Shown: positions 48,223-57,320, counted from the first letter of the stretch. The stretch: DNA of 64,000 bases from Candidatus Aminicenantota bacterium (GCA_027068075.1 JAMOUJ010000005.1:707370-771369); one strand, 5' to 3'. Numbers and translations: made by a program. Notes: generated by a model from the sequence alone, not told the origin.

Positions 48223-49312
48223 TGTTTTCTGGAAGTTTCCCCGGGGAACCATAATTTCGGTGGTGTTGTTGATACTTCTGGGGGCCCTGGCCGCTGACAG
48301 CGCCTCCATGCTACTTTACTTGAGGTTTCCCTCGGTGAAGTACGCCTTCTTTCTTAAACATGTTCTTTTCATTCTGGTGGGGGTTACCGCCGGTTACTTC
48401 CTTATAAATATAAGGAGCAAATTTTATCTCAAAGGCTGGCTGGTGGTGGCGGCCAATCTCGTTCTTTTTCCGCTCTTACTGGCGGTTTTCCTGTTCCCCG
48501 CCAGAAACGGGGCCCATCGGTGGATGGAGGTGGCGGGTTTCACCTTTCAGCCTTCAGAACTGGCCAAAATAGTCCTCATCTTAACCCTTTCTTATCTTTT
48601 AATCCACAAGAGAACGGGTTTCTGGCAGAACTTAACCCTGGCCTATGTGACGCTCCTGGTGGGATTGGTGGCCCTGGAGCCCGATATAGGCACCTCCTTT
48701 TTCCTGTTGATCCTGGGAAGTTTTCTGATGCTTCTTGGGCGCCTTCCCTTGAAAAAACTCCTCCGGTGGGGAGGAATGCTCCTTCTTTTAATAAGCCTTC
48801 TGATTCTTTTCACCCCCAAGGGCAGGCATGTGAGAAAGAGGGTAAAGAACTTCTTTTCTCAAAAGCAGTCCCGGGCCGTTTCCACCCAGGCATACCAGGC
48901 CCTGGTGGCCCTGGGCTCCGGGGGCCTTACGGGAAGCAGTCCCGGCGAGAGTTTAGAGAAATTCTTTTACCTGCCGGAGGCCCATTCGGACTACATATTT
49001 TCCATCCTGGGCGAAGAACTGGGATTCGTGGGAACCTCGGCGGTGGTATTCCTCTTCCTTCTCCTGCTATACTCCGGTTTTTCCATCGCCTCTTCCCTGA
49101 ACCATCCCCAGGCCTCGCTTGTGGCCTACGGCCTCACCTTTTCCCTGGTCTTTCAGGCCCTGATAAACCTCACGGTAAATGTGGGCCTTTTCCCCACCAA
49201 GGGTATGCCCCTGCCCTTCATGAGTTACGGGGGGACCGCCATGGTATCATCCCTGATCCAGGTCTCCCTTTTGATCCACCTATGGGTCTGGAGGAGGGAA
49301 AATGATACCTGA
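48212..49312 (+). CDS. ftsW: Peptidoglycan glycosyltransferase FtsW
   Basis: SEDS-family polymerase of septal wall. The 366-aa protein has about ten membrane helices, the RWMEVAGFTFQPSELAKI motif, LEPDIGTSFFLL, the extracytoplasmic EAHSDYIFSILGEELGFVG segment and LPFMSYGGTAMVSSLIQV near the C-terminus. The functional partner is FtsI. AAGGAGG before the ATG. Confidence 0.95.
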   Translation: MTDNVFWKFPRGTIISVVLLILLGALAADSASMLLYLRFPSVKYAFFLKHVLFILVGVTAGYFLINIRSKFYLKGWLVVAANLVLFPLLLAVFLFPARNGAHRWMEVAGFTFQPSELAKIVLILTLSYLLIHKRTGFWQNLTLAYVTLLVGLVALEPDIGTSFFLLILGSFLMLLGRLPLKKLLRWGGMLLLLISLLILFTPKGRHVRKRVKNFFSQKQSRAVSTQAYQALVALGSGGLTGSSPGESLEKFFYLPEAHSDYIFSILGEELGFVGTSAVVFLFLLLLYSGFSIASSLNHPQASLVAYGLTFSLVFQALINLTVNVGLFPTKGMPLPFMSYGGTAMVSSLIQVSLLIHLWVWRRENDT

Positions 49313-50678
49313 ACTTTCCGTGGTGAAAAGGGTTCACATGGTGGGAATAGGGGGGAGTGGGATGAGCGGCATCGCCGAGATCCTCTTTAACCTGGGCTTT
49401 GAGGTGAGCGGCAGCGACATCCACGAGGGAGAGAATGTGCGGCGGCTAAAATCCCTGGGGATTCCCATAAAACTCGGTCATCGTCCGGAAAATGTGGAGG
49501 GGGCCCAGGTGGTCATAATCTCCTCGGCCATAGGGCAGGACAACGTGGAGGTGAAGAGGGCCCAGGAACTGGGAATTCCGGTGATTCCCCGGGCCGAAGC
49601 CCTGGCCCAACTTATGAGGATGAAGTATTCCATCGCCGTGGCCGGGACCCACGGGAAAACCACCACCACCTCCATGATTGGGCTCATTTTGTCCCAGGCG
49701 GGACTTGATCCCACCGTGGTGGTGGGAGGCATCCCCTTCCAGATAGGAGCCACCGCCAAAATGGGCCGGGGAAGGTTCATGGTGGCGGAGGCGGACGAAA
49801 GCGATGGTTCCTTCCTCAAACTTTACCCCTCCGCCGAAGTTATCACCAACATTGAAGAGGACCACCTGGACTATTACCCCAATTACCGGGCCATAAAGGA
49901 GGCCTTCCTGAGGTTCACCGGGAACCTTCCCTTTTACGGTTTCGTGGTGATAAACAGGGACGATCCCGCCATCCGGGAAATAGAGCCGGCCATGGAAAGG
50001 TACAGGGTGGGATATTCCCTGAAGGAACCATCGGAGTTTCGGGTGGAGTTTCTGGGCAGGGAAGAGGGTTACACCCGTTTCAGGGTGGGAAACACGGACT
50101 TCAAACTCAGGGTGGCCGGAATACACAATGTTTACAACGCCGCCGCTGCGGTGGCCCTGACCTCCACCCTGGGCATCCCCATGGAGAAAATTTCCTCGGC
50201 CCTGGAGGACTTCAGGGGGGTGAGGAGGAGGCTGGACTTCCGTGGAAAGGCCGGAGGGAGGTTAATATACGAAGACTACGCCCATCATCCCACGGAGATA
50301 AAGGCCGTTATGGAGACCCTCCGGGAGATTCACCCTTCCCGGAGGTTGGTGGTGGTTTTTCAGCCCCACCGCTATTCCCGGCTGGCCAGGATGAACGAAA
50401 GGTTTGCCCTGGTCCTTTCCAGGGCCGACGAGGTGGTGATCACCGAGGTTTATCCCGCCGGGGAGAAACCCATAGAGGGGATAAGTGGAGAACTTCTCCA
50501 CAGAACCCTCCAGGCGATAAAGAGGGAAGTCCTCTTCTGCCCTGTCCTGGAGGAACTTCCTCCCCTGCTGAGGCAGGTGACCCGGCCGGGGGATGTGGTG
50601 GCTCTCCTGGGGGCGGGAAGCATTACGCGGTATGTGGAGAAAATCAAGGAGGAGTTGGATGAAGAGAAGAATTCTTGA
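49302..50678 (+). CDS. murC: UDP-N-acetylmuramate--L-alanine ligase MurC
   Basis: First stem-peptide ligase. HMVGIGGSGMSGIAEILFNLGFEVSGSD, AVAGTHGKTTTTSMIGLIL, VAEADESDGSFL and YEDYAHHPTEIKAVMETLRE are all intact. 458 aa. murG would normally precede and murB follow; both are absent here. Overlaps ftsW by 11 bp. Confidence 0.97.
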   Translation: MIPELSVVKRVHMVGIGGSGMSGIAEILFNLGFEVSGSDIHEGENVRRLKSLGIPIKLGHRPENVEGAQVVIISSAIGQDNVEVKRAQELGIPVIPRAEALAQLMRMKYSIAVAGTHGKTTTTSMIGLILSQAGLDPTVVVGGIPFQIGATAKMGRGRFMVAEADESDGSFLKLYPSAEVITNIEEDHLDYYPNYRAIKEAFLRFTGNLPFYGFVVINRDDPAIREIEPAMERYRVGYSLKEPSEFRVEFLGREEGYTRFRVGNTDFKLRVAGIHNVYNAAAAVALTSTLGIPMEKISSALEDFRGVRRRLDFRGKAGGRLIYEDYAHHPTEIKAVMETLREIHPSRRLVVVFQPHRYSRLARMNERFALVLSRADEVVITEVYPAGEKPIEGISGELLHRTLQAIKREVLFCPVLEELPPLLRQVTRPGDVVALLGAGSITRYVEKIKEELDEEKNS

Positions 50679-51300
50679 GGTTTTCCTGGTTTTTCTGGCG
50701 GGGGGTATTTTCATCTACTCCGGGGTTTCGGCCACCGGCAAGGAGGGAACCTTTGAGATCAAGAGAATTGAAGTGGTGGGTGGCCCCGGAGATGCCTTCC
50801 GGGTCCTCTACGGCAGGGACCTGCGGAGGATAACCGGGGAGGAGGTCCTGGCCCTGGTTTCCTCGGATCCCTTCGTGGGCCATGTGGATGTGGAGAAAAT
50901 ATACCCCCACACCCTTCTGGTAAGGGTTTATAGAAAAAAGCCCTTCGCATGTATGCTGAAAGGGAAAAAACAGATTCTGGTGGATAGGAAGGGGAAATCC
51001 ATAAAAGAAGGCTGTTCCGGGGTGAACATTTATTTTAAGGCCTCGGAGGTTCCCCTGGACCTTCAGATGGGGTTCATGGAGAGAAACGCCCGGGCCCTTG
51101 AAAAATTTTCCTGGGTAAAGGTGAGTTCTCCCTTCTTCGTAGAGGGGCAGATCCGCGGAAGGAAGTGGAGGGTTTTGCTTCCCTTGAAGGAATTCGCCCA
51201 GAGGCTTGCCTTCCTGGAGGAGGTTCTTCCCCTGCTGGATGGGGAGGAAAATTTTTCCTTGGCGGATTTAAGAACAGAGGGTAAACTTTATTTAAGATGA
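50659..51300 (+). CDS. ftsQ: Cell division protein FtsQ/DivIB
   Basis: A bitopic divisome protein. The start at 50659 follows AAGGAGGAG and gives a basic N-terminus, one membrane helix (VFLVFLAGGIFIYSG), a POTRA-like domain (EIKRIEVVGGP; EVLALVSSDPFVGHVDVEKIYPHTLLVRVYRKKPFA) and a beta domain. 213 aa. Position between murC and ftsA supports the call. Confidence 0.88.
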   Translation: MKRRILEVFLVFLAGGIFIYSGVSATGKEGTFEIKRIEVVGGPGDAFRVLYGRDLRRITGEEVLALVSSDPFVGHVDVEKIYPHTLLVRVYRKKPFACMLKGKKQILVDRKGKSIKEGCSGVNIYFKASEVPLDLQMGFMERNARALEKFSWVKVSSPFFVEGQIRGRKWRVLLPLKEFAQRLAFLEEVLPLLDGEENFSLADLRTEGKLYLR

Positions 51301-52490
51301 GTATTTTCGCCGTAGTTGATCTGGGGTCCAAGAAAATTGCGGTGGCCATAGTCCGCCGCCAAAAGGACGGAAAACTCAGGGTCCTTTCCGTTCATCATCA
51401 GCCCTCCCGGGGGATTGAGAGGGGGAGGATCGTCAACCTTCTGGAGGCCTCCAATGTTCTGAAGGAGGCGGTGGAGGAGGCGGAGAGAAACGGCGACCTT
51501 CAGGTCAACGATGTTTACATAAACATCGGCGGCAAGGACGCCGAGATGATCCAGGGCACCGGCAGAACCTATGTGGTGGGCAACGCCATAAGCAAAAGGG
51601 AGAAAAGAAGGGCCGTGGAAAACGCCGGGGCCGTAAGCCTTCCCCCGGATAGAGAGGTTCTTCACATTCTGCCCTTCGTATACATCGTCAACGACATGAA
51701 GGTGGAGGAACCCGAGGGGATGCTGGGTAATTCCCTGGATGTAAAGGTTCAGGTAGTGACCCACAGCAATATAGCCCTGAGAAACCTGGAGCAGTTGATC
51801 AAAAGGGTGGGGTTTTTCCCCCGAAAGATCGTCTTGAACCATGTGGCCGTTCCCGAAGCCCTCATAAGCGAGGAGGACCGGGAAGCCGGGATAATGGTGG
51901 TGGACATGGGGGCTGAGACCACCGATGTGGCCCTCATCCACCGGAAGATGCTCTACAGGATATTCACCTACGAGGTGGGGGGGAGAGACTTCACCAAGGA
52001 GATTTCGGTGAAATTCGGCATAACCATGAAGGAAGCGGAGAGGATGAAGATAAAGCATGTGAGCCTGCTGGACGAGGAGGACGAGAGCGGCAGCATTTCC
52101 GTGAGCCTCATAGACGGGAGCCAGAGGATTCTCACCTATTCTGATCTGACCAGCACCATCCTTCCCCGGGCGGAGAGGCTTTTTGCCGCCATAAAACAGG
52201 ATATTCAGTCCGTGGGGTGGCAACTCCCCCGGACCAACGGCATCGTCCTTACCGGCGGAGGGTCCCAACTCAAGGGCTTGAGGGAGTACATGGCCCGGTA
52301 TTTCTCTTCGGTGGTACGGCTTTCGGGCCCCAGGAATTTTCAGGGGATAATAGACTTTCCCCCGGACTACAGGGGGCCGGAGTTTTCCCTCCTGGCGGGA
52401 CTCCTCCACTTCACCAGGAAAATGGAGGATTGGGAAGACAGGGGGGAATCCTTCATCCAGAGACTTGGGAGTCTTTTCAGGAAAAAATAA
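51297..52490 (+). CDS. ftsA: Cell division protein FtsA
   Basis: Actin-like protein that ties FtsZ to the membrane. 397 aa, with AVVDLGSKKIAVAIV, the SHS2 1C region (YINIGGKDAEMIQGTG), GIMVVDMGAETTDVALIHRKM, and GIVLTGGGSQLKGLREYM. The C-terminal amphipathic helix SFIQRLGSLFRKK is the membrane anchor. ATGA overlap with ftsQ. Confidence 0.96.
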   Translation: MSIFAVVDLGSKKIAVAIVRRQKDGKLRVLSVHHQPSRGIERGRIVNLLEASNVLKEAVEEAERNGDLQVNDVYINIGGKDAEMIQGTGRTYVVGNAISKREKRRAVENAGAVSLPPDREVLHILPFVYIVNDMKVEEPEGMLGNSLDVKVQVVTHSNIALRNLEQLIKRVGFFPRKIVLNHVAVPEALISEEDREAGIMVVDMGAETTDVALIHRKMLYRIFTYEVGGRDFTKEISVKFGITMKEAERMKIKHVSLLDEEDESGSISVSLIDGSQRILTYSDLTSTILPRAERLFAAIKQDIQSVGWQLPRTNGIVLTGGGSQLKGLREYMARYFSSVVRLSGPRNFQGIIDFPPDYRGPEFSLLAGLLHFTRKMEDWEDRGESFIQRLGSLFRKK

Positions 52491-52502
52491 AAGGGGGGAA
52501 AC

Positions 52503-53723
52503 ATGGAAGAGAAACTGGACATTTCCGTGGGATACGAGGAGGGTTCTCCAAAAATCACCGTGGTGGGGGTAGGGGGAGCCGGATGCAACACCATAGATAT
52601 CCTGGCGGAGAAACAGGTGGAGGGCGTAAAACTGGTGGCCATAAACACCGACAGTTATTCCCTGGCATCCTCCCGGGCCCATGTGAAGATCCAGATCGGC
52701 GAAAGCATGACCCGGGGTGGGGGAACCGGAGGCGATCCGGAGAAGGGGAGGGAAGCCGCCCAGAAGGATTCGGACAAAATTCAGGCCGCCCTGGAGGACA
52801 CCGACATCCTCTTCATCGTGGCAGGACTGGGTGGCGGAACCGGCACCGGCGCCTCCCCGGTGGTGGCGGACATAGCCAGGGAAAACAAGATCCTCACCAT
52901 TGCCTTCGTGATTATGCCCTTCATGTTTGAAGGGCCCCAGACCAACAAGAGGGCCGAAATGGGGAGGGAGGAACTTAGCGAAAAGGTGGACGCCATCATG
53001 GTGGCCCTCAACTCCAACATAAAACACGGGGACCTTACCCGACCCCCCCGGGAAGCCTTCCGGGAAATTGACAACCTCCTTTACAACGCAGTTATGGCCC
53101 TCCGGGATGTCATCCTCAAGCCCTCGGACATGAGGCTTGACCTTTCTGACATCAAGGCCAGGCTTTCCGGCAAGGGAAAGACCATCATCGGAGTGGGGGA
53201 AGGCAGCGGGGAGAACCGGGTGGAGGAAGCCCTGGAGAGGGCCCTTCATTCCCCCATCCTTGAGCGGACCAACATAAGAGGGGCAAAGTCCATACTTCTC
53301 CACATAGCCCTGGGTCCGGATACGGACCTGAAAACCATGTTTTCCCTGGTGGAGGCGGTTATTGCCGAGGCCAGGGAAAAATCGCCCCGGATAACTCCGG
53401 ACCTCAAAATGGGATACCTCCAGAGCGAGGATATGGAGGGAAAGATTCGCCTCATCGTAATAGCCACGGATTTTGAGGAGAACGAGGAGGAGGTGGTTAA
53501 GACCATGGACGAAAAGGAGGTGGTGAAGGCCACCGCTGCCCCCGGCCCCATGAGCACCGCCCAGCAGGAAAATGTGCCGGAGGAGACGGATTTCACCGCC
53601 ACCTTTGAGGAGGGAGACCTGCCCTACACTCCCCCGCCCAGGAAGAAGAAAATCCGCATTCCCCAGAGTTTCAGAAAAGGGGGAGTCCTCTTTGATGGGG
53701 AAGAGGATGAGGAAAAAATTTAA
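52503..53723 (+). CDS. ftsZ: Cell division protein FtsZ
   Basis: Tubulin-like GTPase that forms the division ring. The 406-aa protein has VVGVGGAGCNTIDIL, AINTD, the GTP loop GLGGGTGTGASPVVADIARE, and the T7 region NLLYNAVMALRDVI. The C-terminal peptide (RIPQSFRKGG) after a linker resembles the FtsA/ZipA-binding tail, followed by an acidic end. SD GGGG before the ATG, last classical gene of the cluster. Confidence 0.97.
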   Translation: MEEKLDISVGYEEGSPKITVVGVGGAGCNTIDILAEKQVEGVKLVAINTDSYSLASSRAHVKIQIGESMTRGGGTGGDPEKGREAAQKDSDKIQAALEDTDILFIVAGLGGGTGTGASPVVADIARENKILTIAFVIMPFMFEGPQTNKRAEMGREELSEKVDAIMVALNSNIKHGDLTRPPREAFREIDNLLYNAVMALRDVILKPSDMRLDLSDIKARLSGKGKTIIGVGEGSGENRVEEALERALHSPILERTNIRGAKSILLHIALGPDTDLKTMFSLVEAVIAEAREKSPRITPDLKMGYLQSEDMEGKIRLIVIATDFEENEEEVVKTMDEKEVVKATAAPGPMSTAQQENVPEETDFTATFEEGDLPYTPPPRKKKIRIPQSFRKGGVLFDGEEDEEKI

Positions 53724-54945
53724 GTTTTCTCAGGTGGTAACCCCCGCCGGGTCTTCTTCCCTGAGGGGGGAGGCCATGGGAAATCTGGTGGTTTACGAGC
53801 CCGGAGAAGTCCTGGTGGAGGACGGAAGAATTCTGGAGGTGGGCTCCAGGACCTCAGAGGCGGATTACACAGAAGAGTTCTTCGGCAAAACGGCCATCCC
53901 CGGCCTGGTGGATGCCCACAACCACCTCCCCTTCGGCGGGGAAAGGGTGGATGAGTTTCAGATGAAGTTGAGGGGGCTTTCCTACATGGAGATCGCCAGG
54001 GCCGGTGGAGGTATCCGTTCCACGGTGAAGGCCACCAGGGAAGCCGGTTTTGAAGACCTCCTGGAGGTGAGCCGACGGAGGGCCTTCTGGATGGTGAGAA
54101 ACGGGACCACCACCACCGAGGCCAAGTCCGGTTACGGTCTGAACCTGGAGGACGAAATAAAACAACTGCAGGTGGGCAGGGCCCTGGGAGAAGTTCTCCC
54201 CCTGGATGTGGTTCCGGTTTTTCTTGGGGGCCACGATGTTCCCCCCGACGAGAGAAAGGAGGATTACATTGAGAGGTTGACCCAGGAGATAATCCCCCGG
54301 GTGGCAGAGGAGGGGCTTTCCCGTTATTTTGACGCCTTCTGCGAGGAGGGGGTCTACACCCCCCGGGAGGTGGAGGTTATGTTTCGGGCCGCCCTGGATG
54401 CGGGGTTTAAGTTGAGGCTCCACACCGATGAATTTACCCACACCGGGGCCATACCCATGGCGGTGGACCTGGGGGCGGTCTCCGTGGATCACATATTGTT
54501 TGCCTCCTCCGACGACATAGAGAAACTTGCCGCCTCGGAGACGGTGGCGGTGGTTATGCCCACGGTGAGTTTCTTCCTTCGTATGGAGAAGTACGCCCCG
54601 GCCAGGGAAATCATAGACCGGGGAGGAGCGGTGGCCCTGGGCACGGATTTCAACCCCGGAAGTTCCCCGGCCCTGTCCATGTTCTTTCCCCTGTGGCTGG
54701 CGGTCTTCAAAATGGGCATGAGCATGGAGGAGGCCCTGACGGCTTCCACCCTGAACTCCGCCCATGTCCTGGGCCTGGCCAGGGAGGTCGGGACTCTGGA
54801 GCCCGGGAAGAAGGCCGACTTCCTGGTCTTAGACCTGGATGATTACCGCAAAATCTTCTATTACTTCTCGGAACCCAGGCTGACTGCGGTTTACAAGGAG
54901 GGGAGAAGGGTTATTTCCCTTCCCGGGCAATGGGAAAGTATGTGA
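53707..54945 (+). CDS. hutI: Imidazolonepropionase HutI
   Basis: Amidohydrolase opening imidazolone propionate in histidine breakdown. LVDAHNHLPFGGERVDEF (metal His pair), YFDAFCEEGVYTPREVEV, LHTDEFTHTGAIPMAVDLGAVSVDHIL and LGTDFNPGSSPALSMFFPLWLAVFKMGMSMEEALTASTLNSA match the family. 412 aa. No other hut gene is visible. Starts at 53707 (GGGGAAGAGG) or 53695 (GGGGGAG), both inside ftsZ. Its 3' end overlaps the next gene by 35 bp convergently. Confidence 0.88.
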   Translation: MRKKFKFSQVVTPAGSSSLRGEAMGNLVVYEPGEVLVEDGRILEVGSRTSEADYTEEFFGKTAIPGLVDAHNHLPFGGERVDEFQMKLRGLSYMEIARAGGGIRSTVKATREAGFEDLLEVSRRRAFWMVRNGTTTTEAKSGYGLNLEDEIKQLQVGRALGEVLPLDVVPVFLGGHDVPPDERKEDYIERLTQEIIPRVAEEGLSRYFDAFCEEGVYTPREVEVMFRAALDAGFKLRLHTDEFTHTGAIPMAVDLGAVSVDHILFASSDDIEKLAASETVAVVMPTVSFFLRMEKYAPAREIIDRGGAVALGTDFNPGSSPALSMFFPLWLAVFKMGMSMEEALTASTLNSAHVLGLAREVGTLEPGKKADFLVLDLDDYRKIFYYFSEPRLTAVYKEGRRVISLPGQWESM

Positions 54946-55807
54946 GAACTTTGTTTTTCCCCATCCCTTTGGCCTGGGAAAGGGCCTGTTCCGCCTGACC
55001 CATCAGTTCGCTGAGGCTGGAGGCCGTGGTGGGATAATTGGATATTCCGGCGCTTATGGTTACCTTCACTATTTCGTGGTAAGCCTTTATGGGGGTTTTT
55101 TCAACGTTTTCCCTTACCCTCTCCGCCAGGGCCACCGCTCCGTTGATGTCCGTGGCAGGGAGTAGAACCCCGAACTCCTCCATCCCCAGCCTTCCGGCTA
55201 TGTCCTGGGTCCTTTTAGAGGTGGTTATTATCTCCGCCACCTTCTTGAGGACTATGTCCCCCACGGGGTGGCCGAACCTCTCGCTCACTGCCCTGAAGTC
55301 GTCCAGGTCAAAAAGAACCAGGGAAAGGGGCAGGTTCTGTCGGGAGGCAATTTCAAACTGTATCTTGGCCTCGTCCATGAAGAAACTTTTGTTGAGAAGG
55401 CCCGTGTGCCCGTCGTAAACGGCCATTTTGTAGAGTTTCTGAAAGAACAGGGTGTCAAATTCGTCCTTGAAGTGAAATTTTAATATAGTTTCCCCCACCC
55501 TGATTTTATCCCCGGAGGTCAGAATCTTTTTGTCCAGAATCCTCTCCTCGTTCACATAGGTCCCGTTGGATGAACCCACATCCTCCACCAGATAGTAAAC
55601 CTCGTTCTTCTCCCTTACCGGTCGGATGACGCAATGCCTTCTGGAGACCATCCTGTCGGTGAGACGAAAACTGGCCTCCCGGCTTCTCCCTATGAGGATG
55701 GGCTTTTCCCCCAGTTTCATTTCCCGTCCGAAATCAAAATTGGTGCCCCAGATTACCGTAAGAAAGGGATGCTGCTCCCCCCGTTTTTTCCCTTTTTCCT
55801 CGTCCAT
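54911..55807 (-). CDS. FHA domain plus degenerate GGDEF domain protein
   Basis: A 298-aa protein. The FHA domain (residues 36-110) keeps its phospho-threonine site: GRS at 40, SRRHC at 55, SSNGTY at 79. The GGDEF domain (about 132-292) has FDLDDF at 166 and DGHTGLLNK, but the signature is GMEEF at 208-212 instead of GGDEF, and the guanine-contacting Asn of NDxxGH reads Ser (SERFGH). The inhibitory RxxD site is intact (RTQD, 199-202). It may be an inactive c-di-GMP receptor. FHA suggests it reads a kinase signal (inference). Confidence 0.88.
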   Translation of the reverse strand: MDEEKGKKRGEQHPFLTVIWGTNFDFGREMKLGEKPILIGRSREASFRLTDRMVSRRHCVIRPVREKNEVYYLVEDVGSSNGTYVNEERILDKKILTSGDKIRVGETILKFHFKDEFDTLFFQKLYKMAVYDGHTGLLNKSFFMDEAKIQFEIASRQNLPLSLVLFDLDDFRAVSERFGHPVGDIVLKKVAEIITTSKRTQDIAGRLGMEEFGVLLPATDINGAVALAERVRENVEKTPIKAYHEIVKVTISAGISNYPTTASSLSELMGQAEQALSQAKGMGKNKVLTYFPIAREGK

Positions 55808-55822
55808 TTCAAAAATAATTTA

Positions 55823-56389
55823 TCATTTTTGCCGGACCCTCTCAATGTATTTGCGCTCCTCGGTGTCAATCCTGATGACATCCCCCTTTTCAATGAAGAA
55901 GGGGACGGAAATCTTTAGTCCGGTTTCCAGCACCGCCGGCTTGTTGCTGGCGGCGGCGGTGGCTCCCTTGAGGTAGGGTTCCGTCTCCACCACCTCCAGT
56001 TCCACGGTCTTGGGAGGGATCACCCCTACGGGTTTCCCGTCGTGCATTTCAATTTCAAACTCCACATCTTCCTTTAAAAAGTACACGGCGTCCCCTATCA
56101 TTTCCTGATGTATGGGGATCTGTTCGTAGGTTTCGTTGTTCATAAAATAATACAGGTTCCCGTCGTGGTAAAGGTAGGTCATGGGAACCCGCTCCAGGTA
56201 GGCTTGCTCCACCTTTTCCCCGGACTGCATTCTTTTTTCAATTTGCCTCCCGTCCTTGAGGCTTTTGAGTTTTAACTTCACTATGGCGTATCCCCTTCCC
56301 TGGGTGTGGTGGAAAACATCCACCACCTTGAAAAGTTCTCCGTCCATTTTAAGGGTCATTCCCTTCTTTACCTGGGTTACGGGAATCAT
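55823..56389 (-). CDS. efp: Elongation factor P
   Basis: Prevents ribosome stalling at polyproline. 188 aa with three domains: KOW-like, OB, and the C-terminal OB-fold (GLKISVPFFIEKGDVIRIDTEERKYIERV). The modification loop reads HHTQGRGYAIVK with Arg32 at the tip, the residue type rhamnosylated by EarP in some bacteria, though whether this one is modified is not known. A GGAGG site precedes the ATG; overlap with the HExxH gene. Confidence 0.95.
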   Translation of the reverse strand: MIPVTQVKKGMTLKMDGELFKVVDVFHHTQGRGYAIVKLKLKSLKDGRQIEKRMQSGEKVEQAYLERVPMTYLYHDGNLYYFMNNETYEQIPIHQEMIGDAVYFLKEDVEFEIEMHDGKPVGVIPPKTVELEVVETEPYLKGATAAASNKPAVLETGLKISVPFFIEKGDVIRIDTEERKYIERVRQK

Positions 56390-57320
56390 TCTTTACCTCC
56401 ACCTGAAAAATTATTTTTTCCGAAATCCTCCTCTTTATTTTATACGAAATAAACTTCATGGCAAGGGCCGAGGAGTGGGGGGAGTCAAATTCCAGGATGC
56501 CCTTTAGATCATTGCCTTCCCGGCACAGGCAGTCCCCCTCCAGGTGGAGGGCCCATTGGCCCAGAAGGAAGGAGTATGTTTCCATGCCCAGGGAGACCTT
56601 CTCTCCCCGACAGATACAGGGTATTTCCCGGTACTTCCTGCCGAAGAACCAGGCGGTGTGCCGGGGAGGGTTTTTCAAAAGTCCAAGAACCCCCTTCAGC
56701 CCCCTCCCCTTCCAGGCCCTTTCAACGCTGTCGTAGCCCCGGCGGTAGACGAAGGACACGATGCCGGTGAGGAAATTTCCGGAGAGGATCTCCGGAAAGA
56801 TCTGGAGGTCTTCCCGGGAGAAGTACCTTTCCGTGAGCCATGTGGCGTCCCCCTCCAGAACGGCCAGCAGCGCCGTGGCGGTGTCTTCTCCCAGAAAGCC
56901 CTGCTGGAGCCTGGCGAAGAGGGTAGGGAAGTGTTCCCATTGGAGATAATGGCGCAGTTCGTGGACCAGGGCCAATTCCTGATAAAACTCCGGCCAGTCC
57001 CTGGCCACGAATACCCTCCGGGGATAGGAAGGGGAGAAAAAGCCCACCCCGCCTCCGGCAAAAAGGGATATTTTTCTCTTTCGGTAAGAGTTCCTGTCCT
57101 TTATTATTCCCAGGGGAAGGAGGAATTCTTCCTCTTTGAAATTAAGTTCCCGCAGGACCAGTTTTTTGATGTCCTCCCTTCCCAGGTAAACCACCCTGGG
57201 AAACTCTTTGAACTTCAACGCCCCCAGGGTTTCAATCCTTCCCTTTACCCTGGCCAGGTCCAGGGGAAACAGGCGCAACGCCAGCAGGAGAGGGACTATT
57301 TTTTTAAACCAGCAGCACAA
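56349..57320 (-). CDS. HExxH-containing putative metalloprotease
   Basis: Unrecognised 323-aa protein. An N-terminal hydrophobic segment (residues 8-20) may be a signal or anchor. HELRH at residues 120-124 fits HExxH zinc ligands, and EGDAT at 156-160 could supply the third ligand, as in gluzincin-type families with a Glu 30-35 residues downstream. A CICRGEKVSLGME segment lies near 234. TTG start preceded by AAAGGAG; overlaps both the kinase-helicase and efp. Activity is inference from motifs; no substrate is indicated. Confidence 0.55.
   Translation of the reverse strand: MCCWFKKIVPLLLALRLFPLDLARVKGRIETLGALKFKEFPRVVYLGREDIKKLVLRELNFKEEEFLLPLGIIKDRNSYRKRKISLFAGGGVGFFSPSYPRRVFVARDWPEFYQELALVHELRHYLQWEHFPTLFARLQQGFLGEDTATALLAVLEGDATWLTERYFSREDLQIFPEILSGNFLTGIVSFVYRRGYDSVERAWKGRGLKGVLGLLKNPPRHTAWFFGRKYREIPCICRGEKVSLGMETYSFLLGQWALHLEGDCLCREGNDLKGILEFDSPHSSALAMKFISYKIKRRISEKIIFQVEVKNDSRNPGKEGNDP

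Noticed and set aside
51288..53303. 671-codon open frame on the minus strand across ftsA and ftsZ
   Set aside because: It is antisense to two highly conserved genes, has no start site and shows Gly/His/Pro-rich composition typical of an antisense shadow of GC-rich coding sequence.
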